Assembly (NCBI RefSeq): GCF_901709675.1
Contig: NC_051104.1
Coordinates: 1,117,001-1,181,000 of the forward strand
DNA: 64,000 nt
DNA from: Syngnathus acus
Lineage: Eukaryota; Chordata; Actinopteri; Syngnathiformes; Syngnathidae
Direction: 5' to 3'
The notes below the pieces were generated by a model. That model was not told the DNA's origin. It searched no databases and was given only the letters and a program-made list of their open reading frames with translations. Each line of letters begins with the position of its first letter. Within the stretch, counting starts at the first letter, position 1. Made by a program: the position numbers and the translations under genes. Of this stretch, positions 1 through 18,070 are shown in pieces.

Positions 1-1033
1 TCTTCTCATAAGCATTTACAAAATGTATGTAAATGCCGTTGGCAGCGTTTGAAGTAATTGCTGCGGCGCCGCTCTCCATCCTCTCCACAGAGCCTAGCGT
101 GACCTCAATAATTAAGGAACGATTTTAAAATGCATTTCTAATTTTCTACCAGACCGAAAAGCCGCGTCGGACAAAAAAAGCCGCACCCTCCCCTTGAATG
201 GGGGCGACTCCCGGGCTTCCACTAAACTGGTCATGAATGCACAAACCATCTGTTTTTCTGGCCGTTTGTCAGCTCGAGTGTGGTGGAGGCAGCTGTCGTG
301 GCGGCTCCGCTTTGAATGATGGAGCGTGCAACCTTTGTTTGGCTTGCGCAGGAGATGCTCACTCTGGCCGCCAAATGTACCGAGCGGCCGCAGATAGACT
401 TGGACGCCGCTCCGGGAAATCAAATCAACGACGGGGTTGAGATGGACAAAACGGGGAACCGGATAGAGCGGCCGGTGGAAGGTGGTTTCATTGTGTTGAT
501 GTGGTGGTCGTGGGGAGGGGAGGGGGGGAGGATATTGTGTGCTGGCCAATCTGTAGCTCAGTGGGTGAGGTTGTCAGGGATTGAGGCCAAAAATGAAGGC
601 CAGGAGGCCAGGAGAGACAGGTGAGAGCGGCAGCAGAAGCATTTGCATTTTTATACTCCATTTTATTGGGGTTTCACGGCGCTGCCATGGACACCAACCA
701 ACCTGGGAGAGTCGTCCTTGCTTATAGCTGTATTAACTTTTTAGGAGCTACCATATGTTCCTTAATTTGATCCTGGGCTCTTGTTGCAGCATTTTGCTGT
801 GAGGAACCTTTTACATTATTGCTCACCTCAAACTGGTTTAATTTCAACAGTGATGCGTAGCCCTAGTTTGGGTCATGGTGGCCAGCGTGACCTAATTGCA
901 TATATTTGTCGCGGCTGATTCACTTGACCGGAAGAGAGGGGCTGAGATTTTTAGGCTACGGGGTCAACTTGTGTGCTCTTTGTTTTATATCACATGACAT
1001 TCAATGATTTTTTTAAAAAACTGTTCCTTTATA

Positions 1034-1035
1034 AT

Positions 1036-1070
<35 letters not shown>
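1034..1070. repeat. (TTTA)n microsatellite
   Basis: About nine uninterrupted TTTA units, ending in TCTATC. Confidence 0.9.
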
Positions 1071-1086
1071 TCTATCAATTGTAATC

Positions 1087-1222
1087 TAGACAGTCAATGT
1101 AACAATACTCACATTCTTTATCCTCTGCGAAGAACGACTATTGAGAAGTATTGTAAGCTGTTCCATGTATTTGCCTATCCATTATACTGCCCCCATGTGG
1201 CCAAGGCGCACACAACAAAAGG
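1087..1222 (+). repeat. Interspersed repeat, copy A
   Basis: The block runs from an ATACTCACATTCTTTATCC word, through a region containing ACTATTGAGAAG, to TATACTGCCCCCATGTGGCC. The same words occur in the same order in copies at 8365-8470 and 45349-45465 (both inverted), with partial copies at 4625-4725, 27028-27130 and 27700-27885. I do not recognise terminal inverted repeats or a tRNA-type promoter, so the class of the element is unknown. Confidence 0.6.
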
Positions 1223-1530
1223 AGCAGCACAATCACCCCTGAATTGAAGCAAACAAATGTGGCCAAAACTGTTTAGTTCGCACTTGACAAAGCAAGTCTC
1301 CCCGCCTCGCCATAAAACCTCCTCACTCAACTCCACATTGTCACAGCTTCAAATGCTTTTGCGGGCCCAGTCGTGCTGTAAAAAAATCATCCGCTGTAAA
1401 AGAAGCCACGCTTGATAAGTTGTCTCCTCTTCGCGGCTTTGTTAGGGGTTGATTTGCTTTTTTCTTTCCCCTTTTGTGTGTCGCTGGAACGCTTCTTCTC
1501 ACATGATTTGCTGTTTAGTCACACGCTTTA

Positions 1531-1566
1531 GTGTGTGTGTGTGCGTGTGTGTGTGTGTGTGTGTGT
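1531..1566. repeat. (GT)n microsatellite
   Basis: GT dinucleotide tract interrupted once by GTGC. Confidence 0.9.
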
Positions 1567-4500
1567 TGCTTTTCTTCCCGTGAATGCTTTAATGAAGTGG
1601 CATCTTATTATTACTGTTTGAAGAACGTGGCTGGATCAGTGACGGCAGATGTTTTTTTTTCCTTTTCCCCTTCGCGAGGATAAAAAGCTCTTATAAAAAC
1701 AGATTGCTCCTTATGCTAACTACATTTGGGTGCGATTAAATTGACTTACGTTATTGTCGACGCTTTTTACAAGTGCAATGCAACGCGTGCTGCGGGGCTG
1801 GTCGAGCTTATGGTGTTAAAGCCGTGCCTAGCAGGAAGCAGTTGTGTCCTCTCACACGACAGGCGGAGCGTGGCGTTTTTTTTTGTTGTTTTTTTTGCAT
1901 AGCCGCGGGGTAGGCAGGCGCCCCCGTCTTTTGCCCCCCCCCCCCTCCTCCCCAAACTGCGTGTCACCAGTCAGCTCTTGTTAGGCTTGACGGCTCTCTG
2001 ATGTGGACGATTTTGTCACCGAGGGGAGACCTGGAGACTGAGCTGGAGAGATTTGGATACTTGGAGGGAGAGAGTTGTCCAAGCAGTTGCCCCCCCCCCC
2101 CCTCCCCCCACCCCGAAGAGGTATGACCATCTGAGGGGTGTCCTCCAGCTTGCTTTGAGGTCCGATGCACATTTAAGCCCCCTTGTGTCTTTCCTCATAG
2201 AAGCTGGCATTTGGTGCCAACTTGGGAAAAGTAAGTGTTGTAACGATCACAATATTTATTTTCAAAAATGTTTGTCCATTTGTTAATTCTACTTCCGCGA
2301 TTGAGGTCAGGTGTTGATTTTGCTTGCACATTACCCTTCAATGGACTGCCGAGTACTCATTCATGATCTCCCACTTTTGTCTGGGAACCCGAGCGGCTCA
2401 CAAAAGGCCGTGTGGCGACAGAATGGGCCCTTTTCTTTGGAGTGGTTATCGGGCCAAGTGAGGCAAAGCGTCAACGTCGCAGCTTTCGGGGTGGGGTACG
2501 AGCATATGGAACCCCAAATCAAATTCAAATGTGCCACAATGGCGGCTGAAGCGCGGCCAAATGAATGCATGGCTCGCTAATGCTCTTTGAGGCTTTGTGG
2601 AAAGCGACTCTTCTGACTCCTCGCCTCTTTATCACACCCAACGAGGCCTCCGCCTCCTCATCATCGGCCTCTTGTGCCCCCGATCGATGACGCTGACAGT
2701 TGACAGATCCTCCCGCCTCCCGTGTCTTTGTCGAGGGGGGGGGGGTTCCGAATGGGGCGCTTAAATCGCCGATGGGGGTGATAAAACAATCCAACGTTGA
2801 CGCTAAATGTCCATAAGGAAATGATTATTTAAATGAACGCGATGAAAAGGGCGCACGGTGTCGTAAACACCTCGCCGGATTGCTCAACGGCGCGTGCGAA
2901 AAGTGAGGTCATTTAATAGGTGGCTCCTCCGCGTGTGCCATCGACTTGCTGCCACGTTGAATCGCTTCGGAAGCGCCGTTATCGTTAGCCGATGCTATGC
3001 GTGAGAAAAGAAAATCGTAAGAGCACTTAATTGCTAACAAAATATCGATAATGAACAATTTGACAATGTGAGTCCATAAATTTAATTTAATTTTTATTTT
3101 ATTTAATTGACTAAAAAATGGCAGTATATTATTGTGTCCCTGCATGATGGTTGGGGGTGACTGGTTGAGATTTCTCTTCCTCTTCCACCCACCCTACTAT
3201 TTTTTATTTTTTTTCACACTTTCAGAATGCGCGGCCTTTGAAGGACTTGTGAAGCCGAAGGCGTCCCGTTGCTCAATCAAACAGATTAAGTCAGTCAGAC
3301 AAGCGGCGATCTGTCCCATTCAATAACGTGACTTTTGGCACGCCGCGTCTCAAGCGAACCTCCCGCGTCACCGTTCTCGGGATGCCTCGCTCTTTTTTAG
3401 TGCACTGTTAGCGAGCTAATTTGCTAGTCATTATTTTATTTATTTTTTGTCTACCAGCGCTCTTGCTGCTCCCTGTGGAGGCTGTACATGGATTCTCATA
3501 GCAAAGTCACAGAAACATCATGAAAGTTAATCCCTGTTAATCCCTCGCAGTGTCGTGCGTTTAAAGCGCGGGCAGTCCAGCAAGCCAGTAATGAGGACAT
3601 CTGTTTTCATATGGTCCTTGACACTTAGCACCAGAAACGTGATGTCACGCTGTCCAAACGGGGACGCGGCTGGCTGGCAGACAGCACGCCGTCCGGTGAT
3701 TGCTTCTGACAGGTCACTGACAGCTCTGGAGGTGAGGCGGGCGCACGGCAAAGGGCAAGCAGGGGATGAGGGGCCGTGGCGTCGGGCTACGGGGGTCGCT
3801 TTGAGACCGCCGCTGTCTGCTTGCCTTGATAAAACTAATTGACTAAATGGAAAAAATGCAATTGCCGTCGAATACACTGTTCTGTTCACGTTTCTTGTCA
3901 AAAAAAATCTTTTCTCTGCTTTTGGGTGAGAAAGCGGTTAAACCAACCCTTGCTCTACTTCTGATTACTTAAGACAGAAGAAGCTAGAAACAAACTTTTC
4001 CTGGTTAAACATTTTCTTTTTGTGCTCTATATTGTTCCAGAACGCAGTCTGTGAGTCTCAGTCAAGACTGGCACTTAATGAGTAAATAATTTAAACCTAC
4101 TACAAACTATGAACACATACGTTTATTTTTCAAATGTGTTTTTTGGATGTGGAAGGAAGCTGGAGTATGTTGTTGCCCTGTGTGTGTGTGTGCGCGTGGC
4201 TTGCGAGGCAAATTGGTTGGCCGTCGTCTCGTCATGTGGCCAGTCTCCAGTGTGACCTTGCATTAGTGCATATGCTCACAGCGGGGTCACTTGGTTGAGG
4301 GCATGATCTGTCAGCCTTTGTTTGTTGAACGGCGGGCAGCGCCAGCCTGCGAGATAGCATATTTCACGCAATTAGCGCTCCGCATCCAACAGACGCGATA
4401 AAAATGACAAAAATAAATGTCCAGTTGTTCATTACCAAAAGCCATCTTTATAGAATGGTAGCATCAATGTTTTTACGCAATCAATAAATTGTTGTGATTG

Positions 4501-4624
4501 TGTGTATTAACTGTAAAAGTTAACTGAATGCTAACTTATGCTAACCCCCATAGGCACACAGGCTAACAATTAGCATCTATGCTGGAGCTTTGTTACCCTT
4601 TAAATATAAACCCAAACGCTTCTA

Positions 4625-4725
4625 CAATACATGTAAACAACTCATAACAATCCTCATAGGCATATAGTCTTTATCCTTTGCAAAGAGCAACTAATATTCC
4701 TGCCGTACTGAGAAGCCAAGAGGAG
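4625..4725 (+). repeat. Interspersed repeat, copy B (partial)
   Basis: It carries the diagnostic words CATATAGTCTTTATCCTTTGC and then TGCCGTACTGAGAAGCCAAG, matching the first two thirds of the family seen at 1087-1222, 8365-8470 and 27700-27885. The end with the CCCCCTAGTGGCC word is missing. Confidence 0.5.
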
Positions 4726-7700
4726 CTGCGTCTCCTGCACGGTATATCTGTAAGGCTGACATATATGAGGATGCTTTGAGGTCATCTGCCAATAAAAGCC
4801 TGGCCTGCAATGCTTCAGATAAAGACGTGTAGCTATGTGATCTGTTTACGCGTTTGCGCGTGTGCGTGCTTGGCAGTGATAGAGGTAGCTTGACAGAGAG
4901 TGTCAGCGCGAGGGTCGGCGGCGGCGCTGACGACGGGCGCCCTCTGACAGTCGCTCTATAAGGCTTGGTAACCAGCCTTTTTTTTCCTGGGAGGTGTTTA
5001 CTGTCACTGTGTGTTGTGGCTGCCTGGCAGCCCAATTTCTCCAGGCTGTCAATCTCCACAGACACTAACCTGCCATGTTAGATTTGACCTCCACAAGGGA
5101 GATTAGTGTCTCCCAGCTTCTGAGGCATTTTTCTTTTTTTTTTTTTCTTTTCTCCTCCCAATCATGCAACCCCCAACACCACCTCTTGCTTTGCGTGGAT
5201 ACCTGGGAGAGAGAACGCAACGTAACTGCTCACGATTAGCATTAAGCGAGCGGACCCTGTCAAATAATAAGTCTTAAGAGCAAAGGAACAAAAGCAGAAA
5301 GTAGAAAAGCTACCAAAGCGCTTATTTGAAAAGCTAACAAAGGAATTAGCATTTTCAAAAACCAAAATAATAAAAGTGACGGCGCTTAACAGAAGCAACG
5401 TGAGCGTACGTAATACAGTTAGCAGCGCAGTTGTCGCGCGTGAGACTTGTCGGGGGCGCCGACTGTGAGCGTGATGCAGTTTGTGCGTGGGAGGCCTCAG
5501 ACACTTCCCTGTTAATTAAGGGTGTTACATGATTACCCTCACACGGGTACTTGCGTACGTAGCTTTCTGGGTTGACTGACATTTTCTGACGTGAGTTTTT
5601 TTTGGGCTTGCAAAACTTTTTTTTTAAATGCACATTATGCTCGTTAAAAAACAAAATTTAGTGGTTGACTCTACGATACTGTGTGTTTTGATAAGGAAAA
5701 AATAGCTCTTTTACATTGTGAGAGTTTATATGCCAATGTTCCCCATGATGTGTTAGCATTAGCATTAAGCTAGCAGACTAAACCGCTGCGTTGTTGTTTT
5801 GAATATGCGGTTTATTTCTCTTTGTCGCATGGTTTAATTTGATGTCAACTTCACCTGAGAAATACATTAAACAGCTTGAAGCCACTTTTTGTACACTATT
5901 TGCACGTGTCGTTTTCAAAGGTCAGCCTCTCTGCGACATAGTATAAAACACAAATATTTATCATTATTGTAATATTTAACAGCATCTCTTGGTAGCAGAA
6001 GGTCCTTGGGGCATTTTACGTGCTCCAAAGATGCAGATGTAACTTCCCAGATAGATAAGGCACGTGCCCGTCTTGCGATAATTCCACTCTATAATCTGCA
6101 TATCATTTTTTGGGGATCTATTGCATTGAATTTTCATCGTTAAGCAGCCCTCCATATGGATACAGGGCTCGTCCTATCGGAGGCCCGCCGCCGCCATAAC
6201 GATGTTTGAAAAGGGCCATCACAGGTGGATTTACGGCGCGCCCCTCGTTCCTTATCATCAATTGACCGGCGCGCCGGCGGCGAGCGGTTATGCCGTCACA
6301 TAAAAATCCGCCGTTATGGGCCCCGTGTTCTGTTTAGCTCTTGATCGAAATGTGGCGTTGCTTCCCTCTGCCGTATTTCTGACCATGAAAATTATAATAT
6401 GGAACAAAGATTAGAATGAAATTATCACGGCTGGAGGCGTTTACCCACAGGGCAAAGGGTGTGGGGGGGGCACCCGGTAGACTCAACCCCCCCTCCCCCA
6501 AGAATAATGATAATACATTAGAATGTGAGAGCGGCGCTGTTATTGCTGTACATTATGTATGTTCAATTTCTGCTAGCTCACACGGGCCAAGCTCTGGTGA
6601 CGGATAGGTCGTTACTTGCCGCGCCGGTGAGCACTTATCAGCCTTCCCACTGCTGTTTATGACCACCGTGAAGAGCTCTTGTCAGTCAAGGTCACTGCTT
6701 TGTGTGTCCTCCTTTAATAGTTCCTTCTTCACAGTTGTTGAACTTTGTGTGCTCGCTAAATGGCGGGGGGGGGGTAGACTTACAGGTTTACCTTCCCAGG
6801 CCGGTGGGTCAGACTCAAATTTTTAAGTGTAATTTTTCACCCCAACTCGACATGTTTTATTCGTCCATTCTTTTCAATTTTACTTTTAGTTTTTAATTTC
6901 ATTTGACAGTCATTTGATGATGAGGATGGTCTGAGTTATTATGCATGTTTTCATGATATTAAATTTGAACTGCTGCACCCTACAATAGAAGCGGCTGTTC
7001 GTGCGATGCGTATAAAAGGAGGCTCAAATTGCTGTAACAAACAAACTGCTTGTGTGAGTGTGTGTGTGTGCGATAGTGTACGGTAAGTTTGGCTGACAGG
7101 ATCCAAAGAGCCTCCCCTAACTGGAGGGCCAATGGTAATGCTTGGCTGGTTGCGTTACACCAGCTAGTGCCGACATCACAAGTGGCCCGCAACGACTAGC
7201 CCAGGGACACAAACAAGATTTTGGTTGCCTGATATGTATTTTTTTTTGTTTTGCTTGTTTGTTTTAGCCCGCAGCATCTGATGTTTGTCATGGCCGCACA
7301 AGTCTTTGTATCTCGCGCACACTTGCGCTGGTTTGTTTGGGTAAAAGGCTTGCCTCGTAGTGACTGGCAATTTTTTCCAATTCGACTACAGTAAACCCTT
7401 TACACTATTTTACAGTTTAATAATTTGATTTGGCATGTAATTTCACTGTCTACCACTAGATGATGGCACTCTTGTGTTTGACGTCGAAGACTGAATTTGA
7501 CGTATTTCAGCACCGGCATGTTTTTACTGAAGATTACTAAATATCAAATTTTGAATCCTGCTTTTTGCGCCCACAAAACGCAACGACCATAACTTTATTT
7601 TCATATCTTTGTGAATGATTATAGATGTATGATGTGAGTTGATAAATTAAATTTGAATTGGATTTTTTTTTTTTTAACCTGAAGCAAAAAATGTTTTTAT

Positions 7701-8364
7701 TTGAGGTGAGGATTTTATTTAATGGCAAGAAATTGAGGCACAACATTTGTATCTGCGTTCTATTAGCTCCATATTGGTCGCTCATCTTTCCCCAACACAA
7801 TCCTTCTCTCTTCCTTTGTCCGACGTCCCCCTCCAATTGTGGCCGTGCTTCCATTAATTCAAATGGACAATGGCTGACAAGGTGCTTTTCATTGTCATCA
7901 TTTGTCTTGGAAAGGCACCCGACATCATTTACCTTCCCTCCCCCCTCTCCCTCGCTCCTGCTCCCCCGCCGTAAAACGGACCACTTCCTTATTCTTTAAT
8001 TTAATGTTGCTGTGATACATGTGGGAGTGTAAAAATGATTTTTGTGTGTGGTTACATTTTTTCTAGGTTTATTCCTTCCTGGGGCACCACCTCTGAAGAC
8101 TTTGGGCGCTGTCATTTCACGACACCCTGTGACGCGGGTGACACTCAGCCTTTCTGACAGGTGCTGGACGGCCATCTTAGGCAAGTTGGCAGTCTTTCTC
8201 CGGGTAATGTAAGTGAAATGTACAAACACGAGCATGTGTGGTATTAGTGATCCGTGTGAAGACAGGCTAAACAACGGCGCTGCCTTTGAACGGAATCACC
8301 ATAGACGTACAGTACATAGAGCGAACACATAATAAAATGTAGTTTAAAAAACTTTCGGTTTTAT

Positions 8365-8470
8365 GCTTGCCTTAGCCACTAGGGGGCAGTATAATACAGA
8401 AGGCGGTTCATTGAGATGTCTTGACCCCTCTCAGCTCATTTAATCTCTTCGGGGAGGATAAAGAATATAT
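8365..8470 (-). repeat. Interspersed repeat, copy C, with a CTCF-like motif
   Basis: In reverse orientation this copy has TATTCTTTATCC, then GAGCTGAGAGG and CATCTCAATGAA, then TATACTGCCCCCTAGTGGC. The last word, read on the plus strand at 8376-8389, is CCACTAGGGGGCAG, a full match to the widely used vertebrate CTCF core consensus. Other copies carry mismatched versions of this word. Binding cannot be shown from sequence alone. Confidence 0.6.
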
Positions 8471-9239
8471 GATTATGGTTGTGCTACCGGACTGTTCTGT
8501 TAAAACATCGATGCAAATTAGCGTTAGCATAAAGATAGCGAACTATGTTTTATATTGTAACTAAATAAAAATTTATATTATGCAGTGGAGAATGGGTGCA
8601 GACACAGGGTGCATGCGTGTCCCCGGATGAGACACCTTTCTGGAAAGCCTGTGGAGAGACGACGTTGGTCAGGAAATGTTCACACAATCGCACCCTGATT
8701 GAGGTTGAGGCAGAGGTGCCCTTTGCCAAAAAAAGCCCCCAGGATATGATGGAACACTTTTAGATCGCAACATCACAGCTCTCTCAGTATTTAGCTTTTT
8801 TTTTTTTAAAGCTGTCATAGGGAACTCTGTCAGTTTGTAATCATTTAAAGCAAATGGACATACCGATATGAAACGGCCTTTGAAAATTGCTTCCTACAGG
8901 TTGCGCATGTTTACGTCTTAGCGAAACCTGTAAGTCAACATTATTCTCATTATTTTTGCATCTGTGTTCGTTCAAGAAACAGCTGTTAAAATTTGAACGG
9001 GATGGAAGGTGACAGGGGCCCAAGTTGTCCCCGCTCGTTCGGCTCACTTGGCTTTGACGTGATGGCTGCTGGCAATGTTTTGTGCTGAACTCAACATCTG
9101 TGACAACCACCACTGACCACTTCAACCCGCCTTCCCGCTGCTGTCCTTCTTTTCCCTTCACACTTGTATTTCTTTTTTTCTTTTTTCTTTTTTTTTTTAC
9201 ATGTTTCTCACCATCCTGTCTTCTGTTTTTGCCTTCCAG
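8471..9239. other. Intergenic stretch
   Basis: No gene seen. The final 70 bases are a long polypyrimidine tract ending in TTCCAG at 9239, which forms the acceptor-like edge of the exon-like block at 9240-9415. Confidence 0.5.
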
Positions 9240-9415
9240 GATGCCCCCGCTGCGGTAGGGCAGAAGACCAAAACGCAAAGGGGGCAAAGCGGGAAACTGC
9301 GGCGCCAGCGGATCGCTTTCCCCTGCCAGGGTCCATCGGCGTCACGGCCGCATCAGCTGGTCCCAACGTAGCGAGGTCATCTGAACATCTGGCCCCCTCC
9401 ACCGTGCTCTCTTAG
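9240..9415 (+). other. Exon-like block, possibly a non-coding transcript exon
   Basis: A 176-base GC-rich block sits between a long polypyrimidine tract ending TTCCAG (9239) and a donor-like AG|GTCAGT (9416). The base composition differs clearly from the AT-rich flanks. The only frame open across the block ends in a TAG placed exactly at its last three bases; the other frames contain stops. The translated frame has no domain I recognise. It could be an exon of a long non-coding RNA or a chance arrangement. Confidence 0.25.
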
Positions 9416-15008
<5,593 letters not shown>

Positions 15009-15180
15009 CCTTTCCTCGGGGGCTGAATCCCGACATGTTTTCCAAGTTTCCCTCGTTAAACACACCTGATTCAATTAATCAGGCTCCTGCAGAACGTGAG
15101 GATGAACTGGTCATTTGAATCAGGTCTGTTTAACGAGGGAAACATGGAAAACATGTAGGGATTCGGCCCCCGAGGAAAGG
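15009..15180. mobile_element. Foldback (long inverted repeat) MITE-like element
   Basis: Two 66-base arms, 15009-15074 and 15115-15180, are inverted copies of each other with about five mismatches, separated by a 40-base loop. The arms begin CCTTTCCTCGGGGG and end CCTGATTCAA. The layout is typical of a non-autonomous DNA transposon of the foldback type; no transposase is present. The outer flanks are too decayed for me to call a target-site duplication. A separate near-perfect 23-base palindrome follows at 15187-15209. Confidence 0.75.
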
Positions 15181-15209
15181 ATTGATACTTTTGATTTCAA
15201 ATCAAAAGT

Positions 15210-17900
15210 AATCTTAGCTAACCCGCCGATAGTCTCAACGACACTGCCACTGGTCTATTCCAAAAGAAACATCTGTAATAGAAATCCACTAGCATTAGCG
15301 CGCTAACAAACGTGCACGGCAGGTGTAGCAAGACGTGGGGGGGAATACGTTAGCGTTTATTAGCCGCTCCCTCAGCGTGCTGCAAATTGCCTTGTTTGCT
15401 CGGCACAAGCACACAAACAGATGCCGTCCTCCGCGCTCGGGCTAATTCTCGGGGTCTCGTGGTATTTAGCAAGAGGGGCCCCGGCCGGCGACGGCATCAG
15501 ACGAGACGCGTTAATGTCGCCGGCGCTATTCCGGAGGCGACAACGGGGTATCACGGAGCGCGCTGTGATTTATGCAAAAGAATAAGACCTTGTCTCTTCG
15601 CGTAAGGCCAACAAAGTGGCGGGCCGCTCTCTGCAATTTCACTCTTATTAGGAGAATCTGCATTTAGGAGGTACCAATGCTATCAGTCGAAATTAATCTG
15701 CTTTGACTGACTCCTAATGCGAGCGAAGTCAAAGAGTAATTATTGTCTGGATGGCTGTGCACCCGCCTCATCATCATCATCATCGCCTGCCCTCTCCGAC
15801 GGGGGGCTCTCGCGTGAATCCCTCTACGAGCGACTGGTTCGGCCGCGTACGTCGGGGCGTGTCATTTAGCACACCATCACCGAGTCTTGATTAGCCCGCC
15901 CTGTATTATTGTGATTAACGTCTACCCGGCCGACAGCTGTCCACTTGTCAGCGGCGATACTGCTGGAGATGGCTGCTACAAATTATAAAATAAAATAAAC
16001 ACACTAATAATGAACCGTAAGTAAACATTGCATCTGAAATAATAGCAAAAGATACGATTCACACAGCTGTGCTTATTTACTTCCTGGTTGTAGAAAAATC
16101 ACAAGAGGGCATTTTAAGGATCGGTGGTTGGTATTGGCGGTCTTTATGATACCTGATCCATTGAAATAAGGCACCGATATCAGGTTGTTGATTTGACACC
16201 CCCCCCCCCCATTTTTGGAGAGGATAGAGTCATTGTTATGTCTAAAAAACTCTGCATTCATTATAATTACTCGTCAAAACCGTGACCCCCCCCCCCCCCC
16301 TTGCGTGCATTGGAGTCAGTTTTGATTACAAAGTAAATGCCGGCGCATCAGACAAGGAGTGTGTACGGGGAGGAGGGGTGGAGCCATGCACGCTGATATG
16401 CGTTCTATCAGAATGATTTATGCAAATTATGCACATTATTCCCGCAGGAATGTCTCTTCGGAAAAGTGCCAGGATAAATTGCCGGAAATTAGCCATAAAA
16501 TTCACCGTGCGGGGTGCGCGGGGTGGGGTGCGAGGTGAAGGCCGACGAGCAGCCAAGGACACGGGACCGCCGCGGTTCCGCTTGGCCTGGCCCGCCTTCC
16601 CCCGTGCTTGGCATTAATGGCTGTTAAAGCCCCGCGACCACGACGCTACAACGGAGCCGCCGCTAGCCAGCTAAGCTAGGATACACTAAACCACGACCGG
16701 CCTTTCATACTACGTTCAGGTAAAATTGTAAAAAAAAAACTGCGATTGGTTTTGTAAAATGCAGAAAGAAATATTTTACAGATTGAAAAAGGCGCCAAAA
16801 ACATCTGGTGGCATCTGTAAAGCTAAGTATGAATTCATTTTAATCTTGCAGGGGATGTCGCAGCTAGAAGATAAAGCTACTTATTGTTTAATAGCTAAAT
16901 ACAGTTTAACACGTTCCATGACCATACATGGAAACGAATAATCTGACGGCTAAAACAAAGAATGACTAAAATGGTTCTCGTGTTCTATGAGCACTTATTT
17001 GTCTTTTTTTATTTGTCCTTTCACAGCGTTATCGACCTTGTCCGTAACGCGTCTTAATCTGGAGATTACATTCTAATCAAAAACGTGTCGGGCGATCAGT
17101 TGATGAGCACTTTTGAACATGTAAACAAGACCCCGTCGGCGTCATAACATCACACGGCCTCGGATACGTTGCGGCTCTCTGCTCGCTATTGGTCAGGCCA
17201 CGTGTGTGTGTGCGCGTGTATGTGTGTGAGCACGTCCCACTGTTATTGTGTCATCATCGTGTCTTTATTTCAACGCGGAGGTTGGAGTTAATGAACATCA
17301 CAGACAGGAGATGAAATCCACCTCGCTTCAGCATTAATGAACTCTGAGCAGGTTGCCATCTGCATATTGATCAGGCAATGTGACACGCGTGCCCCCCCCC
17401 CTCCCCTTCCCCCACGCTCCCTACTCATGCTCCTGTACATAGTCGGACTAAGCAATTCTTTTTTTTTTTAACAACTTTTTATGGTGTTTTTGTTTTCCCC
17501 CACTCCAACGTGTTGTTTTTGACCTCACAAATGACTGCTTTGACCCGTTTTAATCCTGCCGCAATAAAAGCACATCCGATTACGGTACAAAGAGTAAATA
17601 AGGAGGAGGGGATTAGGGGATTTTAATCTGATTAATATGGCTGCAGATGGAATATTCTGACATGTTATCCAACAATTGTATTTCCCACGAAGCATTATCG
17701 TACCCCCCCAACCGAGATAAACACCATATGTTTACCTGACCTCACATATTAATAAATTAGTCACTCATTATGAAAACACATTTGGACTGATAACTACATC
17801 AATTGTCTTGAACGGGTACATAAATGATGGCGACGCTAAAGTGAGCCACCCAAAGTTAACGAGATGTGGCTAATTAAAGGCCCGTCTGCATCACAAAAAT
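15210..17900. other. Intergenic region with candidate regulatory blocks
   Basis: No gene seen. About 15,630-15,750 contains TAATCTGCTTTGAC, GGAGAATCTGCAT and AGTAATTATTG words and lacks simple repeats. About 16,390-16,520 contains ATTTATGCAAATTATGC (octamer/POU-like) next to GC-rich sequence. Both could be conserved non-coding elements of the bhlhe22/mir-124 domain, which only cross-species alignment could show. C-runs occur at 16,200-16,210 and 16,287-16,300. Confidence 0.4.
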
Positions 17901-18070
17901 AGTATGATAGAAAGTAAAATGGGTATAAATAGTCTACACACCCCTCTTGAAGTGCCAGGTATTCCTGATGGGAGTGATTTAAGCAGCAATTTAGAAGTCT
18001 AAAATAAAGTTCTGGTGATCTAGTAGGCTTTTCCTGACATCTTGTTCACATGATAGCAGAAGCTATAGAA
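17900..18070 (+). mobile_element. Decayed Tc1-like transposon end (probable)
   Basis: The stretch has a GTCTACACACCCC word followed 100 bases on by CTAGTAGGCTTTTCCTGACAT. The second word recurs, slightly changed, at 21,874-21,894 in another degraded block. From memory this resembles the untranslated 5' end of teleost Tc1-like elements, but no transposase frame survives here. The identification rests on the shared word and is tentative. Confidence 0.35.

Larger units (their letters stand above)
1..8364. other. Intergenic region without a recognisable gene
   Basis: I see no protein gene here; the open frames are short, lack recognisable domains and mostly cross simple sequence. The stretch holds a TTTA repeat (about 1034-1070), a GT repeat (1531-1566), two copies of an interspersed repeat (1087-1222 and 4625-4725), and several GTTAGCATTAGC-like motifs (for example 4528-4585 and 5752-5774). 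A block at about 6040-6330 combines homeodomain-like TAAT and ATCTGCATATC words with GC-rich palindromes and could be a regulatory element, but nothing in the window proves it. The remainder is ordinary AT-rich teleost intergenic sequence. Confidence 0.6.

Noticed and set aside
551-561. TAGCTCAGTGG resembling a tRNA A box
   Set aside because: No proper B box at the right distance and no cloverleaf; not a tRNA gene, and too weak for a SINE call.
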